A stretch of DNA of 24,797 nt from GCA-020343675 sp964462945 (GTDB lineage Bacteria > Planctomycetota > Phycisphaerae > Sedimentisphaerales > Anaerobacaceae). The position numbers were made by a program, and so were the translations under genes. The stretch is taken from contig CAYWZW010000077.1 in NCBI GenBank assembly GCA_964462945.1, positions 1-24,797 on the forward strand, in the 5' to 3' direction. Shown here piece by piece: positions 7,436 through 14,482 of the stretch. Under the pieces are notes generated by a model. It made no database searches. It saw nothing but the letters and a program-made list of their open reading frames with translations, and had not been told where the DNA came from. Each line of letters begins with the position of its first letter. Positions within the stretch are counted from its first letter, which is position 1.

Positions 7436-9238
7436 TCACGGTTCCGGCACCGGGCCGACGAGGGCTTCGTATTGTGTGAAGGTGGATTTATCGCCGGTGC
7501 GAATCAGCTTGGCCAAGGCGGCGATCTTCGGCGCATTTTTCGCGATGAACCGGCGGGCGAGCATGGCTTTACGTTTTTTCATCGGGATGGTTCTGCCGTT
7601 GCCGTCGCCGTTCCGGACAACGGGGACTTCCATATCGACTTTCGTGCTGGCCTGGCCGCAGAACAGATAGCCGTTAATCAAGTCGATGGCGATATCGACC
7701 AGCGCCCTGCCGTAAAGGTCCATGTATTCGTTGCCGTGCTCCTTGACATAGGCGACGGCTTCTTTGAGCCGTTCGGCGCCCTCGGCGAGCGTCTCCGGCA
7801 AATCCCTGACTTCGGGATCGTAATCCTGCTCTGCCAGCTCGGCCATGAATTTCTCGGCGGTGCCGCTGCAGACGCCTCGCACGGCGGCGACGACCTGCAA
7901 CTGGCTCGTCCCCTCGTAGATGGTCGTGATTCGGGCGTCGCGGGCGTAGCGTTCGCAGGCGTAGTCCCGCATGTAGCCGCTGCCGCCGAGCACCTGGATC
8001 GAATCGTACGCGACCTTATTGCACATCTCGGAGCAGTAGTACTTGCTCATCGGCGTGAGCATCGCGGCGTATCGCTTGAACTTGCGAGCGTCCTCTTTGA
8101 GCCGTTTGAGCTCGTCTTTGTCCTGGGGCGGACTTGTTTCCAGCCGTTTGGCGTAGGCGATTTCCAAGTCCACGACGCGCGAGGTCTCGTACAGCAGCGC
8201 CCGGCCGGCTTCGATGGCAATCTTCATGTCAATCAGCATGTCACGCACCGCGGGCAGCTTCTCAATCGCGACGGCGAACTGCTTTCTCGTCGAGGCGTAA
8301 TCGCGGGCGATGCGGTACGCGGCTTCGGCAATGCCCATCGACTGACCCGCGATGCCGATGCGGGCGCCGTTCATCAGGCTCATCACGTAAGTGACAAGGC
8401 CGCGCTGCCGTTCGCCGATGAGCTCGCAGGGCGTGTTGTCGAAGAAGATTTCGCAGGTCGGCGAGCCGTGGATGCCCAATTTATCTTCCAGCCGGCGAAT
8501 GTGCACCGTCGGGCCCGGCTCGCAGACGAACAGGCTCAGGCCCAGTCCGCCGCTGCGGTCCGTCTCGCTGCGCGCCAGGACCAGCAGCACCTGGCCGCAG
8601 CCGTTGGTGATGAAGCGTTTGACGCCGTGCAGGAACCAGCGGCCGGCGGCGTCCTGGAACGCACGGAGCTTGACCGATTGCAGGTCGGAGCCGGCGTCCG
8701 GCTCGGTCAGCACCATCGCCCCGGTGACCTTGCCGGCGGAAAAGGCGTGCAGGTATTTCTGCTTGATGTCCTCCGAGGCGAAGGCGTTGATCGTCTCGGC
8801 GATGCCCTGCAGGCCGAAGATGTTCATCAACGCGGCGTCGGCGCGCGAGAGAATCTCAATCGCCATCGAATAGACGATGTTCGGGAAGTTCAGCCCGCCG
8901 AAGCGATGCGGTAGCGTGAAGCCCATCACCTCCGCCTGGCCGAGCTTTTCGAGCGATTCGGCGATGCCCTTGGCGCGGGTGACTGTGCCGTCTGCGTTCA
9001 GCATGTTGCCTTCGCGGTCCACGTCTTCGGCGCGCGGCGCGATGAACTCCGCGCAGAGCTGCCCGAGCGAATCCAGCACCATCTCGTAGTTTTGTATCGC
9101 CTCTTCGGCGCCGGCGGGGGCGCAGTCGAATTCGCCGGCGAACCTGAAGCCCTCCTCGCAAATCTCCGCCGACGCGGCCAGGTCTATATGCCTGAATAGA
9201 AACTGTATGTCGCTGTTATCTCTGTAGAAATTCGCCAT
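7436..9238 (-). CDS. Acyl-CoA dehydrogenase, long form
   Basis: 600-residue flavoenzyme that introduces a double bond into acyl-CoA and passes electrons to electron-transferring flavoprotein. Visible motifs are the FAD/substrate region AMVLTEPDAGSDL (174-186), RFITNG (208-213), the arginine-rich segment around STRKQFA (316-322), VLGGSGYMRDY (416-426), and the catalytic glutamate E442 in IYEGTSQLQ. The usual length is about 380; here there is an extended N-terminus (about residues 1-55) and some 130 residues after the catalytic loop, as in the long bacterial forms that act on short or specialised substrates. It is the last gene after etfB and etfA on the same strand, so its electron acceptor is encoded beside it. 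The start at 9238 has an AGGAAAATAGG stretch ahead of it. Substrate is unknown. The opposite strand is open for 480 codons but is a shadow. Confidence 0.93.
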   Translation of the reverse strand: MANFYRDNSDIQFLFRHIDLAASAEICEEGFRFAGEFDCAPAGAEEAIQNYEMVLDSLGQLCAEFIAPRAEDVDREGNMLNADGTVTRAKGIAESLEKLGQAEVMGFTLPHRFGGLNFPNIVYSMAIEILSRADAALMNIFGLQGIAETINAFASEDIKQKYLHAFSAGKVTGAMVLTEPDAGSDLQSVKLRAFQDAAGRWFLHGVKRFITNGCGQVLLVLARSETDRSGGLGLSLFVCEPGPTVHIRRLEDKLGIHGSPTCEIFFDNTPCELIGERQRGLVTYVMSLMNGARIGIAGQSMGIAEAAYRIARDYASTRKQFAVAIEKLPAVRDMLIDMKIAIEAGRALLYETSRVVDLEIAYAKRLETSPPQDKDELKRLKEDARKFKRYAAMLTPMSKYYCSEMCNKVAYDSIQVLGGSGYMRDYACERYARDARITTIYEGTSQLQVVAAVRGVCSGTAEKFMAELAEQDYDPEVRDLPETLAEGAERLKEAVAYVKEHGNEYMDLYGRALVDIAIDLINGYLFCGQASTKVDMEVPVVRNGDGNGRTIPMKKRKAMLARRFIAKNAPKIAALAKLIRTGDKSTFTQYEALVGPVPEP

Positions 9239-9254
9239 TACCTATTTTCCTTTT

Positions 9255-9373
9255 GCCACAAAGACACGGAGACACGAAGGATTTACGATTGTCGATTTTC
9301 GATTTTCGATTTTTCAATCGTCATTCGGCAATCGAAAATCCCAAATCTACTTGTGCCTTTGTGCCTTCGTGGC
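9255..9373. repeat. Inverted pair of CACAAAG-type repeats with a CGATTTT tandem between them
   Basis: The acd-etfA gap is almost wholly repeat. The unit at 9255-9280 reappears in reverse orientation at 9350-9373, where it reaches the etfA stop codon. Between them CGATTTT is repeated three times (9293-9314), and further ATCG-rich copies follow. The two ends could fold into a long imperfect stem within the polycistronic RNA. Confidence 0.6.
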
Positions 9374-10404
9374 TAAACAGTCTTTTCTTTGATTGCTTTA
9401 ATCATCTTCGGGACGATCTCGTTCAGGTCGCCGATGATTTTGTAATGAGCGACGTTGAAAATCGGCGCTTCGGGGTCGTTATTGATCGCGACGATTTTCT
9501 GGCTCTGCGACATGCCCGCCTGGTGCTGGATCGCGCCGCTGATCCCGACGGCGATATACAGGCTCGGGCGGACCGTCGTGCCCGTCTGGCCGACCTGATG
9601 GTCGTGGTCGATAAAGCCCAGGTCCACCGCCGCCCGCGTCGCCGCCGGGGCCGCGCCGAGGCAGTTGGCCAGGTCCCATATCAGCTTGAAATTGTCCTTG
9701 CTGCCGACGCCGGCGCCGCCGGCCACGATGACCCGCGCGGCCTTGAGGTCCACTTTCTTCGGGCGCTTGTGCTCTTCGAGAATCTCCAGCGGCAGATCCG
9801 ATTGAGCGGGTGTCACCTTCTCGTGGACGATCTGGCCCCGGCGATTGACGTCCGGCTCCGGCATCGGCATGACGCCCTCGCGCACCGTCGCCATCTGCGG
9901 CCAGCGGTCGGGGTTGATAATCGTCGCCACGATATTGCCGCCGAAGGCCGGCCGGATCTGAAACAGCAGGTTCTTGTGCACCTTCTTGTCCTTGGCGGTG
10001 GTGTGGTCGCCGATTTGCAGGTCGGTGCAGTCGGCGGTCAGGCCCGCCTTGGTCGCACTGGCGATCCGGGGGGCCAAATCGCGCCCGGCAATCGTCGCAC
10101 CATAGAGCACGATCTGCGGCTTGTGCTTGTGAATCAAATCGCCCATCACCCTGGCGTAGCTGTTGGTCTGGTAGGCGCCCAGCAGCGGATGCTCGGCGAC
10201 ATAGACCTTGTCGGCCCCGTACTGGATGAGCCTCGCCGCTAAGTCTTTGACGCCGTCGCCCAAGACGACCGCGGCCAATTCCACGCTGAGCGTATCAGCC
10301 AGGTGCCGGGCCTTGCTCATCAATTCGACCGGCGTATCTTCCAGCCGCCCGTTATGCTGCTCGGCGAAAACCCAAACTTCACCTTTTCTATTCACTTCGA
10401 TCAT
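9373..10404 (-). CDS. etfA: Electron transfer flavoprotein subunit alpha
   Basis: 343 residues. EtfA carries the FAD that shuttles electrons between acyl-CoA dehydrogenases and the respiratory chain or other acceptors. The C-terminal FAD domain is clear: AGGAGVGSKDNFK (228-240), GAAPAATRAAVDLGF, QVGQTG (270-275), and GISGAIQHQAGM (287-298). The family usually has an arginine in the first of these motifs (GGRG); here it is alanine (A231), worth noting because that arginine lies by the flavin in characterised ETFs. The N-terminal domain is of normal length. It lies between etfB (87 bp upstream) and acd (134 bp downstream). The ribosome binding site is weak. Confidence 0.94.
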   Translation of the reverse strand: MIEVNRKGEVWVFAEQHNGRLEDTPVELMSKARHLADTLSVELAAVVLGDGVKDLAARLIQYGADKVYVAEHPLLGAYQTNSYARVMGDLIHKHKPQIVLYGATIAGRDLAPRIASATKAGLTADCTDLQIGDHTTAKDKKVHKNLLFQIRPAFGGNIVATIINPDRWPQMATVREGVMPMPEPDVNRRGQIVHEKVTPAQSDLPLEILEEHKRPKKVDLKAARVIVAGGAGVGSKDNFKLIWDLANCLGAAPAATRAAVDLGFIDHDHQVGQTGTTVRPSLYIAVGISGAIQHQAGMSQSQKIVAINNDPEAPIFNVAHYKIIGDLNEIVPKMIKAIKEKTV

Positions 10405-10456
10405 TATTTGTCGCTCGTATATCGTACGTCGTATTGCGTATGTCGTGTCACGCCGT

Positions 10457-10484
10457 TTCTGTGTCCTGTATTCTGTGTCCTGTA
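10457..10484. repeat. Tandem 14-bp duplication between etfB and etfA
   Basis: TTCTGTGTCCTGTA occurs twice head to tail (10457-10470 and 10471-10484). It is the complement of the ACAGAATACAGGA strings found at 13453-13470 and 14164-14196. Confidence 0.7.
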
Positions 10485-10491
10485 TCCCGAC

Positions 10492-11403
10492 TTATGCAAT
10501 AATTTTGTCATTAATCAATTCGTGTATCATGTCCGAGATTCCCTTTTCGTCAGGCTCGATTTGTTTGCTTTCCTTGGCGGCCAGGACGACGCTTTGGATG
10601 CGATGGACTTTGGTCGGCGAGCCGCTCTGGCCGCACCAGCTCAGGTCGGCCTCAACGGCGTCCAGGTCCCATTGCTTCATCAGCAGGTCCTTCTGTTCCA
10701 ATTGGCTGCATTTGTGCCCAACCAGCTCTTTAACGTCGGCCTCGCCGGCGCCGGGATTCTCGGCCTTGATTTTCTGCTCGACCTCGATGGGCGATAAGGC
10801 GTTTTTGTACTTCATCATTTTCTTGGCGGCGGCGACTCGTGGCTCGTTCGCATCGCCGGTGACGGTCAGCAGGACCGGCAGGGCGGCCCGGACCTGCTGC
10901 CAGCCGGCCCCGATGTTCCGCCGGGCCGTGATGGTCTTGCCCTGAAGCTCGGTAAGCGCCTCGACGTACGTAATCTGCGTCACGCCTAATTTCTCCGCCA
11001 ACTGCGGGCCGACCTGGGCGGTATCGCCGTCAATGGCCTGCCTGCCGCACAGGACGATGTCGTAGTCGAGCTTCTTGACCGCACGGCTCAGGATGTAGCT
11101 GGTTGCCAGCGTATCGCTGGCGGCGCAGCGGCGGTCGGTGATCAGGATGGCCTCATCCGCCCCGCGGTAGAGCGAATCGCGAAGGATCGCGCTGGCCGCC
11201 GGCAGCCCCATCGTGATGACGGTGATATGCCCGCCGAACTTGTCCTTGATTTGCAGGGCCAATTCGAGGGCGTTGAGGTCTTCCGGGTTGAAAATCGCCG
11301 GCAGCGCGGACCGCTTGACCGTCCCATCGTCGTTCATCACGTCGCCCGTAATCCTTTTGGTATCAGGCACTTGCTTTATCAGCACAACGCAGTTGTAACC
11401 CAA
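10492..11403 (-). CDS. etfB: Electron transfer flavoprotein subunit beta
   Basis: 303 residues. The partner of EtfA, it binds AMP or, in bifurcating ETFs, a second FAD. The N-terminal CVVLIKQVPDTK and the signature LCGRQAIDGDTAQVGPQ (118-134) are diagnostic, as are FNPEDLNALE and LYRGADEA. It is some 40-50 residues longer than the common form because of a C-terminal tail after the KYKNALSPIEVEQKI region. The start is a TTG: AGGAG (11411-11415) sits 7 bases upstream and no in-frame ATG is nearby. First gene of the etfB-etfA-acd operon, with a good promoter about 100 bases upstream. Whether this ETF bifurcates cannot be judged from reading alone. Confidence 0.94.
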   Translation of the reverse strand: MGYNCVVLIKQVPDTKRITGDVMNDDGTVKRSALPAIFNPEDLNALELALQIKDKFGGHITVITMGLPAASAILRDSLYRGADEAILITDRRCAASDTLATSYILSRAVKKLDYDIVLCGRQAIDGDTAQVGPQLAEKLGVTQITYVEALTELQGKTITARRNIGAGWQQVRAALPVLLTVTGDANEPRVAAAKKMMKYKNALSPIEVEQKIKAENPGAGEADVKELVGHKCSQLEQKDLLMKQWDLDAVEADLSWCGQSGSPTKVHRIQSVVLAAKESKQIEPDEKGISDMIHELINDKIIA

Positions 11404-11410
11404 CTGGATT

Positions 11411-11415
11411 CTCCT
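11411..11415 (-). promoter_or_regulatory. Ribosome binding site supporting a TTG start of etfB
   Basis: AGGAG on the minus strand, 7 bases from the TTG at 11403. An ATG slightly further upstream is out of frame. Confidence 0.75.
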
Positions 11416-11447
11416 TCATCTCTATTCGCCTCTTGCCAATAACATAG

Positions 11448-11467
11448 ATTCCCGCTTTCGCGGGAAT
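11448..11467. repeat. REP-like perfect palindrome
   Basis: ATTCCCGC-TTTC-GCGGGAAT, an 8-bp perfect stem with a 4-base loop followed by GAC. This is the well-known style of short REP element. It would lie in the 5' untranslated region of the etfB transcript. Confidence 0.7.
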
Positions 11468-11505
11468 GACAATTCGCGACGCGATATACGAAATATGAGC
11501 AGGAC

Positions 11506-11533
11506 ATTGTAGCGGGATTTGTTCCCAAGTCAA
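11506..11533 (-). promoter_or_regulatory. Sigma70-like promoter of etfB-etfA-acd
   Basis: On the minus strand, TTGACT (11528-11533) is separated by 16 bases from TACAAT (11506-11511). Both hexamers match the consensus at 5 of 6 positions. The predicted transcript would begin about 95 bases before etfB and include the REP-like palindrome. Confidence 0.65.
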
Positions 11534-11802
11534 GCCCAGCCCCGAGAGGATTAGTGGATTAGAGAACAGATCGTGGATTCTCGATGCTGGATACTCGATA
11601 CTCGTCATCCCTGTTTTGTCTTTTCATCACCACAGCCTCCGAAGCCAGATAAAGACATCGGTGCAAGTTGAAGCCGCTGTGACAGTGACGGCGTTCGTTG
11701 ATCTGGCTTCGGCTGGGGGGTGATGAACAGATGAATGGATCCGTCCAAGCAAAAAACGCTGGGCGTCCTGAGTAACTCTCTTACCCTGTGACTCCGCGAT
11801 GT
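11534..11802. other. Non-coding stretch between the etf promoter and the nuclease gene
   Basis: It contains GGATTAGAGA (11556-11565), a unit also found twice at 14204-14229, a GATACTCGATACTCG-type low-complexity string near 11586-11605, and the large hairpin at 11624-11726. No gene and no terminator with a T-tail was found. Confidence 0.6.
11624..11726. repeat. Long interrupted hairpin of unknown nature
   Basis: Three stacked stems close a 50-base apex: TCATCACC (11624-11631) with GGTGATGA (11719-11726), CAGCC (11633-11637) with GGCTG (11711-11715), and GAAGCCAGAT (11641-11650) with ATCTGGCTTC (11701-11710). Small bulges separate them. GCCG (11673-11676) and CGGC (11689-11692) could pair within the apex. 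No T-run follows on either strand. It could be a structured RNA or the hairpin end of a small mobile element. Confidence 0.6.
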
Positions 11803-12600
11803 TTACGAAGGCTTTGGCCTAACAAAAATCAATACTGTCAAACCATTCTCACTTCTACTTAAATCGCTTTCCAATCCTGTAGGATTTCCTATCCGACCTT
11901 CAGGGTCATAAACAAAACAGAGTAGATTCTTGCAATCGGGATGTTCAGCGTATCTTCCGATATCAACAATCAATTGGTCACCTATTTCTTTGGCAGTTAA
12001 GTCTTTTCTTGTCTTCTTCACTTCAACAACAAGATTTTCTTTCTTGAGAAGAAAATCCATCCTTGAAGACTTACCTGCGTAGCTTGGTGTCCATTCTTCG
12101 GGTCGAACATCATCAAAGTAAATCTTCAACAATGCATGCAACAGGTCCTGAACATCGTATTCATCGTCAATAGATATAGTCTGGCGATTTGCATGTCTGC
12201 TTTGTAACTGTCTTGCAACCGAACAAAAACGGTCGAAGAGACGAGTCAGGAAGCCGACAGGATTATTTTGAATGATACCTTCTCCTTTTTGGTCCCAAAA
12301 ATTTTCTATTTCGTAAATGATTGATTGAAGAAAAGCCCTCATTTGGGAATGACCATTTTCCCAACCCTTCTTGTTCAGTTCAATTTGTCTGTCTTCGTCA
12401 GACGTGTAGATACCTGGGGTGAAGTCAATCGTATCATATTCTCTTACTTGCGACGATTCTTTGCCAAAAACATTTTCCAAAATGACCCTTGTGTTTCGCC
12501 GCCATTTCCGAAAACGGGGGGCCGATGTGGTGAGGTCGGCAAGTTGTGTCAGGTCTGATAATTGCTGATTTACAGTTTGAATAGCCTTCTCTTTATCCAT
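11803..12600 (-). CDS. DpnII/MboI-like PD-(D/E)XK endonuclease, orphan
   Basis: 265 residues. The C-terminal half shows a PD-(D/E)XK nuclease core: RMDFLLKKENLVVEVKKTR with D182, E193 and K195, followed by DIGRYAEHPDCKNLLCFVYDPEGRI (213-237). That second block is characteristic of the DpnII-MboI-type restriction endonuclease domain, here recognised by pattern. The N-terminal 140 residues are helical and unassigned. No methyltransferase gene is adjacent, so it may be a stand-alone defence nuclease, part of a degraded restriction system, or a nuclease that senses another signal. The gene is A+T-rich compared with etfB and the kinase. AAGG lies before the ATG at 12600. Fold is fairly sure; target is unknown. 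Confidence 0.75.
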   Translation of the reverse strand: MDKEKAIQTVNQQLSDLTQLADLTTSAPRFRKWRRNTRVILENVFGKESSQVREYDTIDFTPGIYTSDEDRQIELNKKGWENGHSQMRAFLQSIIYEIENFWDQKGEGIIQNNPVGFLTRLFDRFCSVARQLQSRHANRQTISIDDEYDVQDLLHALLKIYFDDVRPEEWTPSYAGKSSRMDFLLKKENLVVEVKKTRKDLTAKEIGDQLIVDIGRYAEHPDCKNLLCFVYDPEGRIGNPTGLESDLSRSENGLTVLIFVRPKPS

Positions 12601-12636
12601 TCAAAAACCTTATTAGGTTCTGTGAGGGTTCATTTT

Positions 12637-13281
12637 CTATTTGTTTTCTGAACGTTCTTTTCGGGAAGGTTTTATATTTGTAGATCTGCTTTTAGCCTTC
12701 CTTTGATTTTTTTCCAGGAGCTCCACACGGCCTATCAGAGCTTGGAGTTCTGTCCTTAGGCTCTGTAGCTCGGAATCCATAGCTTCCACGGCGCCTGCTA
12801 TTGCGCTGTTAAGGAACGCAAAGGGACTAAGCGAACCGCCGAGTAGTCCAGGAGCGCGGTCTTCCACCAAATGTCCCTTCTTGTCCAGACGCCGAGTTTC
12901 GATTTGTTGAAGGTGATCGGGATGTGGTCGGCGCGAATGTCCTCCAAGGCGGGTCCAACACTGGAGAACCAGAGGGATGAGACCCAAGAGCGACGCGATT
13001 GAGCCAAAGACGTACAGGATTTCCAGACCGGTTTCGTGCTGTACGACGATTATCTGATTTTTCCCATCCTGCAGTAAGTGGCCTTGGCCCTGCAAATCCT
13101 CATGGACGGGTGAGCGTACGATGCCCGCCTCACGTTCGAGCATGTCCGTGAGGAGGTCATACTCACGATACGAATGGACGATCTCCCGAAACTTAAGCGA
13201 CATGACTTGCTCAGGCTTGACACCGAGGCACTTAGCAGCGTTGGCGAATTTGGTCTTGAACGCTCTCTGCCTATAGTCCAT
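12637..13281 (-). CDS. Small membrane protein with C-terminal coiled coil, unknown function
   Basis: 214 residues, no recognised family. The N-terminal 80 residues are soluble and charged. One membrane span is evident at about 86-107 (LEILYVFGSIASLLGLIPLVL). A polar basic stretch follows, and residues 165-194 form a probable coiled coil (EAMDSELQSLRTELQALIGRV) ending in a Lys/Arg-rich tail. The start at 13281 is preferred to the longer frame from 13338 because AGGAG (13289-13293) lies 7 bases upstream. It ends 36 bp before the nuclease gene on the same strand, so both may share a transcript. A membrane-anchored partner of the nuclease is possible, but nothing in the sequence proves it. Confidence 0.6.
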   Translation of the reverse strand: MDYRQRAFKTKFANAAKCLGVKPEQVMSLKFREIVHSYREYDLLTDMLEREAGIVRSPVHEDLQGQGHLLQDGKNQIIVVQHETGLEILYVFGSIASLLGLIPLVLQCWTRLGGHSRRPHPDHLQQIETRRLDKKGHLVEDRAPGLLGGSLSPFAFLNSAIAGAVEAMDSELQSLRTELQALIGRVELLEKNQRKAKSRSTNIKPSRKERSENK

Positions 13282-13288
13282 GTGAATA

Positions 13289-13293
13289 CTCCT
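13289..13293 (-). promoter_or_regulatory. Ribosome binding site deciding the start at 13281
   Basis: AGGAG on the minus strand, 7 bases before the ATG. The upstream in-frame start at 13338 has no such site. Confidence 0.7.
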
Positions 13294-13598
13294 ACGCTCG
13301 CAGTACCCAGTATTACTCTGTTGTGCCTCAACAATCAAGTTTTTGCGTTTGAGCCATAAGTACGCGTCGAGATTGTCAGACCCGCTTACGCCGATGATAT
13401 GATGAACGATGCTTTGGGAGAATTCAAGGGAAAAAAGAAAAAGACAGAATTCGGGACACAGAATACAGGAGATCGAGCGGATCGGCGATTGGGGAATTAG
13501 TGAATTGGGTCCGGCTTATTGGTGATTCGCGAGCAGATTTCTCCGCTTCGGTCTGCCTTTGGCGGACCTCCGGTCGAAATGACACTGACGACTCGTGA
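13294..13598. other. Non-coding gap with repeat fragments
   Basis: About 300 bases between two minus-strand genes. It holds an ACAGAATACAGGA string (13453-13470), AATTAGTGAATTGGG-type low-complexity sequence near 13495-13510, and a REP-like palindrome at 13537-13580. No gene was found. Confidence 0.55.
13537..13580. repeat. REP-like inverted repeat with an inner hairpin
   Basis: ATTTC (13537-13541) pairs with GAAAT (13576-13580). Within it GGTCTGCC (13550-13557) and GGCGGACC (13561-13568) form an 8-bp stem with one wobble and a three-base loop. It lies about 20 bases past the stop of the gene at 13599 on the minus strand and could act in RNA 3' end protection, but it has no T-tail. Confidence 0.55.
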
Positions 13599-14033
13599 TC
13601 AGAACAGGCTGATAAGCCAGCTCCAGGGGGGCAGGTGGAGCAGGAGCAAGATCGGCTGGAGGCAGAAGCCGACCAGGGCGTATGTCCGCATGTCTTTGCA
13701 CTTTCGGTGGAAGCCTTCATCGCGGAACCGCCGCCAGGCCGGGATGAAGAACACAAGCGGCAGTCCGAAATACAGGCCGCAAAGAAGAACCGCGAAGCGC
13801 CAATCGGCGGGCAGGGGCTGGGCGGCCTTGGCCTGGGCGGCTTCCTGCCGGACCTTTTCTCGCTGCTGCAACTGTTTATCGAGGTCGGCCAGGCGTTCGG
13901 CGGCCAGATGCCGCTCCGCCAGCTCGATTCTGGCAAATTCGAGGGCTTCCGGCAGGTGCCTGGCGGTCCTGGTGTACTCAAGCAGGTCGATATCCGGCAG
14001 GCCGTGTATATACTGTTCCACTTGCCGTTCCAT
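13599..14033 (-). CDS. Hypothetical membrane protein with coiled coil and two C-terminal spans
   Basis: 144 residues, no recognised family. Residues 28-70 are a charged helical stretch likely to form a coiled coil (FARIELAERHLAAERLADLD). Two hydrophobic spans follow at about 79-99 and 118-138, joined by a basic loop. The start at 14033 is chosen because AAGGGG (14041-14046) lies 7 bases upstream; the longer frame from 14105 has no site. Codon use is GC-rich as in the core genes. The other strand is also open across it, for 148 and 235 codons, but those frames lack membrane spans or recognisable features. No neighbour indicates a role. Confidence 0.65.
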   Translation of the reverse strand: MERQVEQYIHGLPDIDLLEYTRTARHLPEALEFARIELAERHLAAERLADLDKQLQQREKVRQEAAQAKAAQPLPADWRFAVLLCGLYFGLPLVFFIPAWRRFRDEGFHRKCKDMRTYALVGFCLQPILLLLHLPPWSWLISLF

Positions 14034-14040
14034 ACTTTGT

Positions 14041-14046
14041 CCCCTT
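14041..14046 (-). promoter_or_regulatory. Ribosome binding site deciding the start at 14033
   Basis: AAGGGG on the minus strand, 7 bases before the ATG at 14033. Confidence 0.6.
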
Positions 14047-14163
14047 CGCAAGACAATCTGCATGGCAGTGCGTGTGGTTGAGTCAAGGATGTCAGTCCCG
14101 CTCATACCGGGGCGGCATTATAGTCGAAATCCCCTGAAAAAGCAAGGGAAAAATCACAATATT

Positions 14164-14229
14164 AGGATACAGAATACAGAAGACAGGATACAGAGGGCGG
14201 AGCGGATTAGAGAATCAGAGGATTAGAGA
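14164..14229. repeat. GATACAGA / GGATTAGAGA repeat cluster
   Basis: Two AGGATACAGA copies 20 bases apart are followed by two GGATTAGAGA copies 16 bases apart. The same words occur at 13453-13470, 11556-11565 and, as complement, at 10457-10484. Confidence 0.65.
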
Positions 14230-14361
14230 TTTGCTGTTTAGGGTATCGGAGCCTCAGCGTATCGGATGCGATCCATCGGGCGTAAAAGTGCTAAACCCGC
14301 CGGGCGAAAAGGCCGATTTGGTTGGCTGGGCCATCTTTCTGTAAGAATTGGCAAATTTTCT

Positions 14362-14389
14362 TTGACAATGTGTTCGGCGGACCGATAAT
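14362..14389 (+). promoter_or_regulatory. Sigma70-like promoter of the Ser/Thr kinase gene
   Basis: TTGACA (14362-14367), a perfect -35, is separated by 16 bases from GATAAT (14384-14389), which matches the -10 consensus at 5 of 6 positions. Predicted start about 14396, leaving an 85-90 base leader. Spacing equals that of the etfB promoter. Confidence 0.65.
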
Positions 14390-14482
14390 TAGGGCAATCG
14401 GATTTTGTTATCGGGTGTATTTAAGGACAGTCAACGGATTGACTCCTCAGCGAGCGCATCTCGGTCTGCCTGAGTGGTACCA

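Larger units (their letters stand above)
14047..14482. other. Divergent intergenic region with repeats and the kinase promoter
   Basis: Holds AGGATACAGA twice (14165-14174 and 14185-14194), GGATTAGAGA twice (14204-14213 and 14220-14229), a clear promoter (14362-14389), and a 20-base string (14421-14440) that matches 71-90 at 18 positions. No gene was found. Confidence 0.65.

Noticed and set aside
7472..8914. 480-codon open frame on the plus strand
   Set aside because: It is exactly antisense to the acyl-CoA dehydrogenase, whose motifs are unmistakable. Its composition is that of a GC-rich shadow frame.
9253..10242. 329-codon open frame on the plus strand
   Set aside because: Antisense to etfA; it begins inside a dispersed repeat and shows no family motif.
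11624..11726. Reading the large hairpin as a terminator for the nuclease gene
   Set aside because: No T-run follows on either strand and the apex is about 50 bases, unlike an intrinsic terminator.
13519..14226. 235- and 148-codon plus-strand frames over the membrane protein gene
   Set aside because: They run through REP-like and GATACAGA repeats and lack ribosome binding sites; the minus strand has two clear membrane spans and an AAGGGG site.
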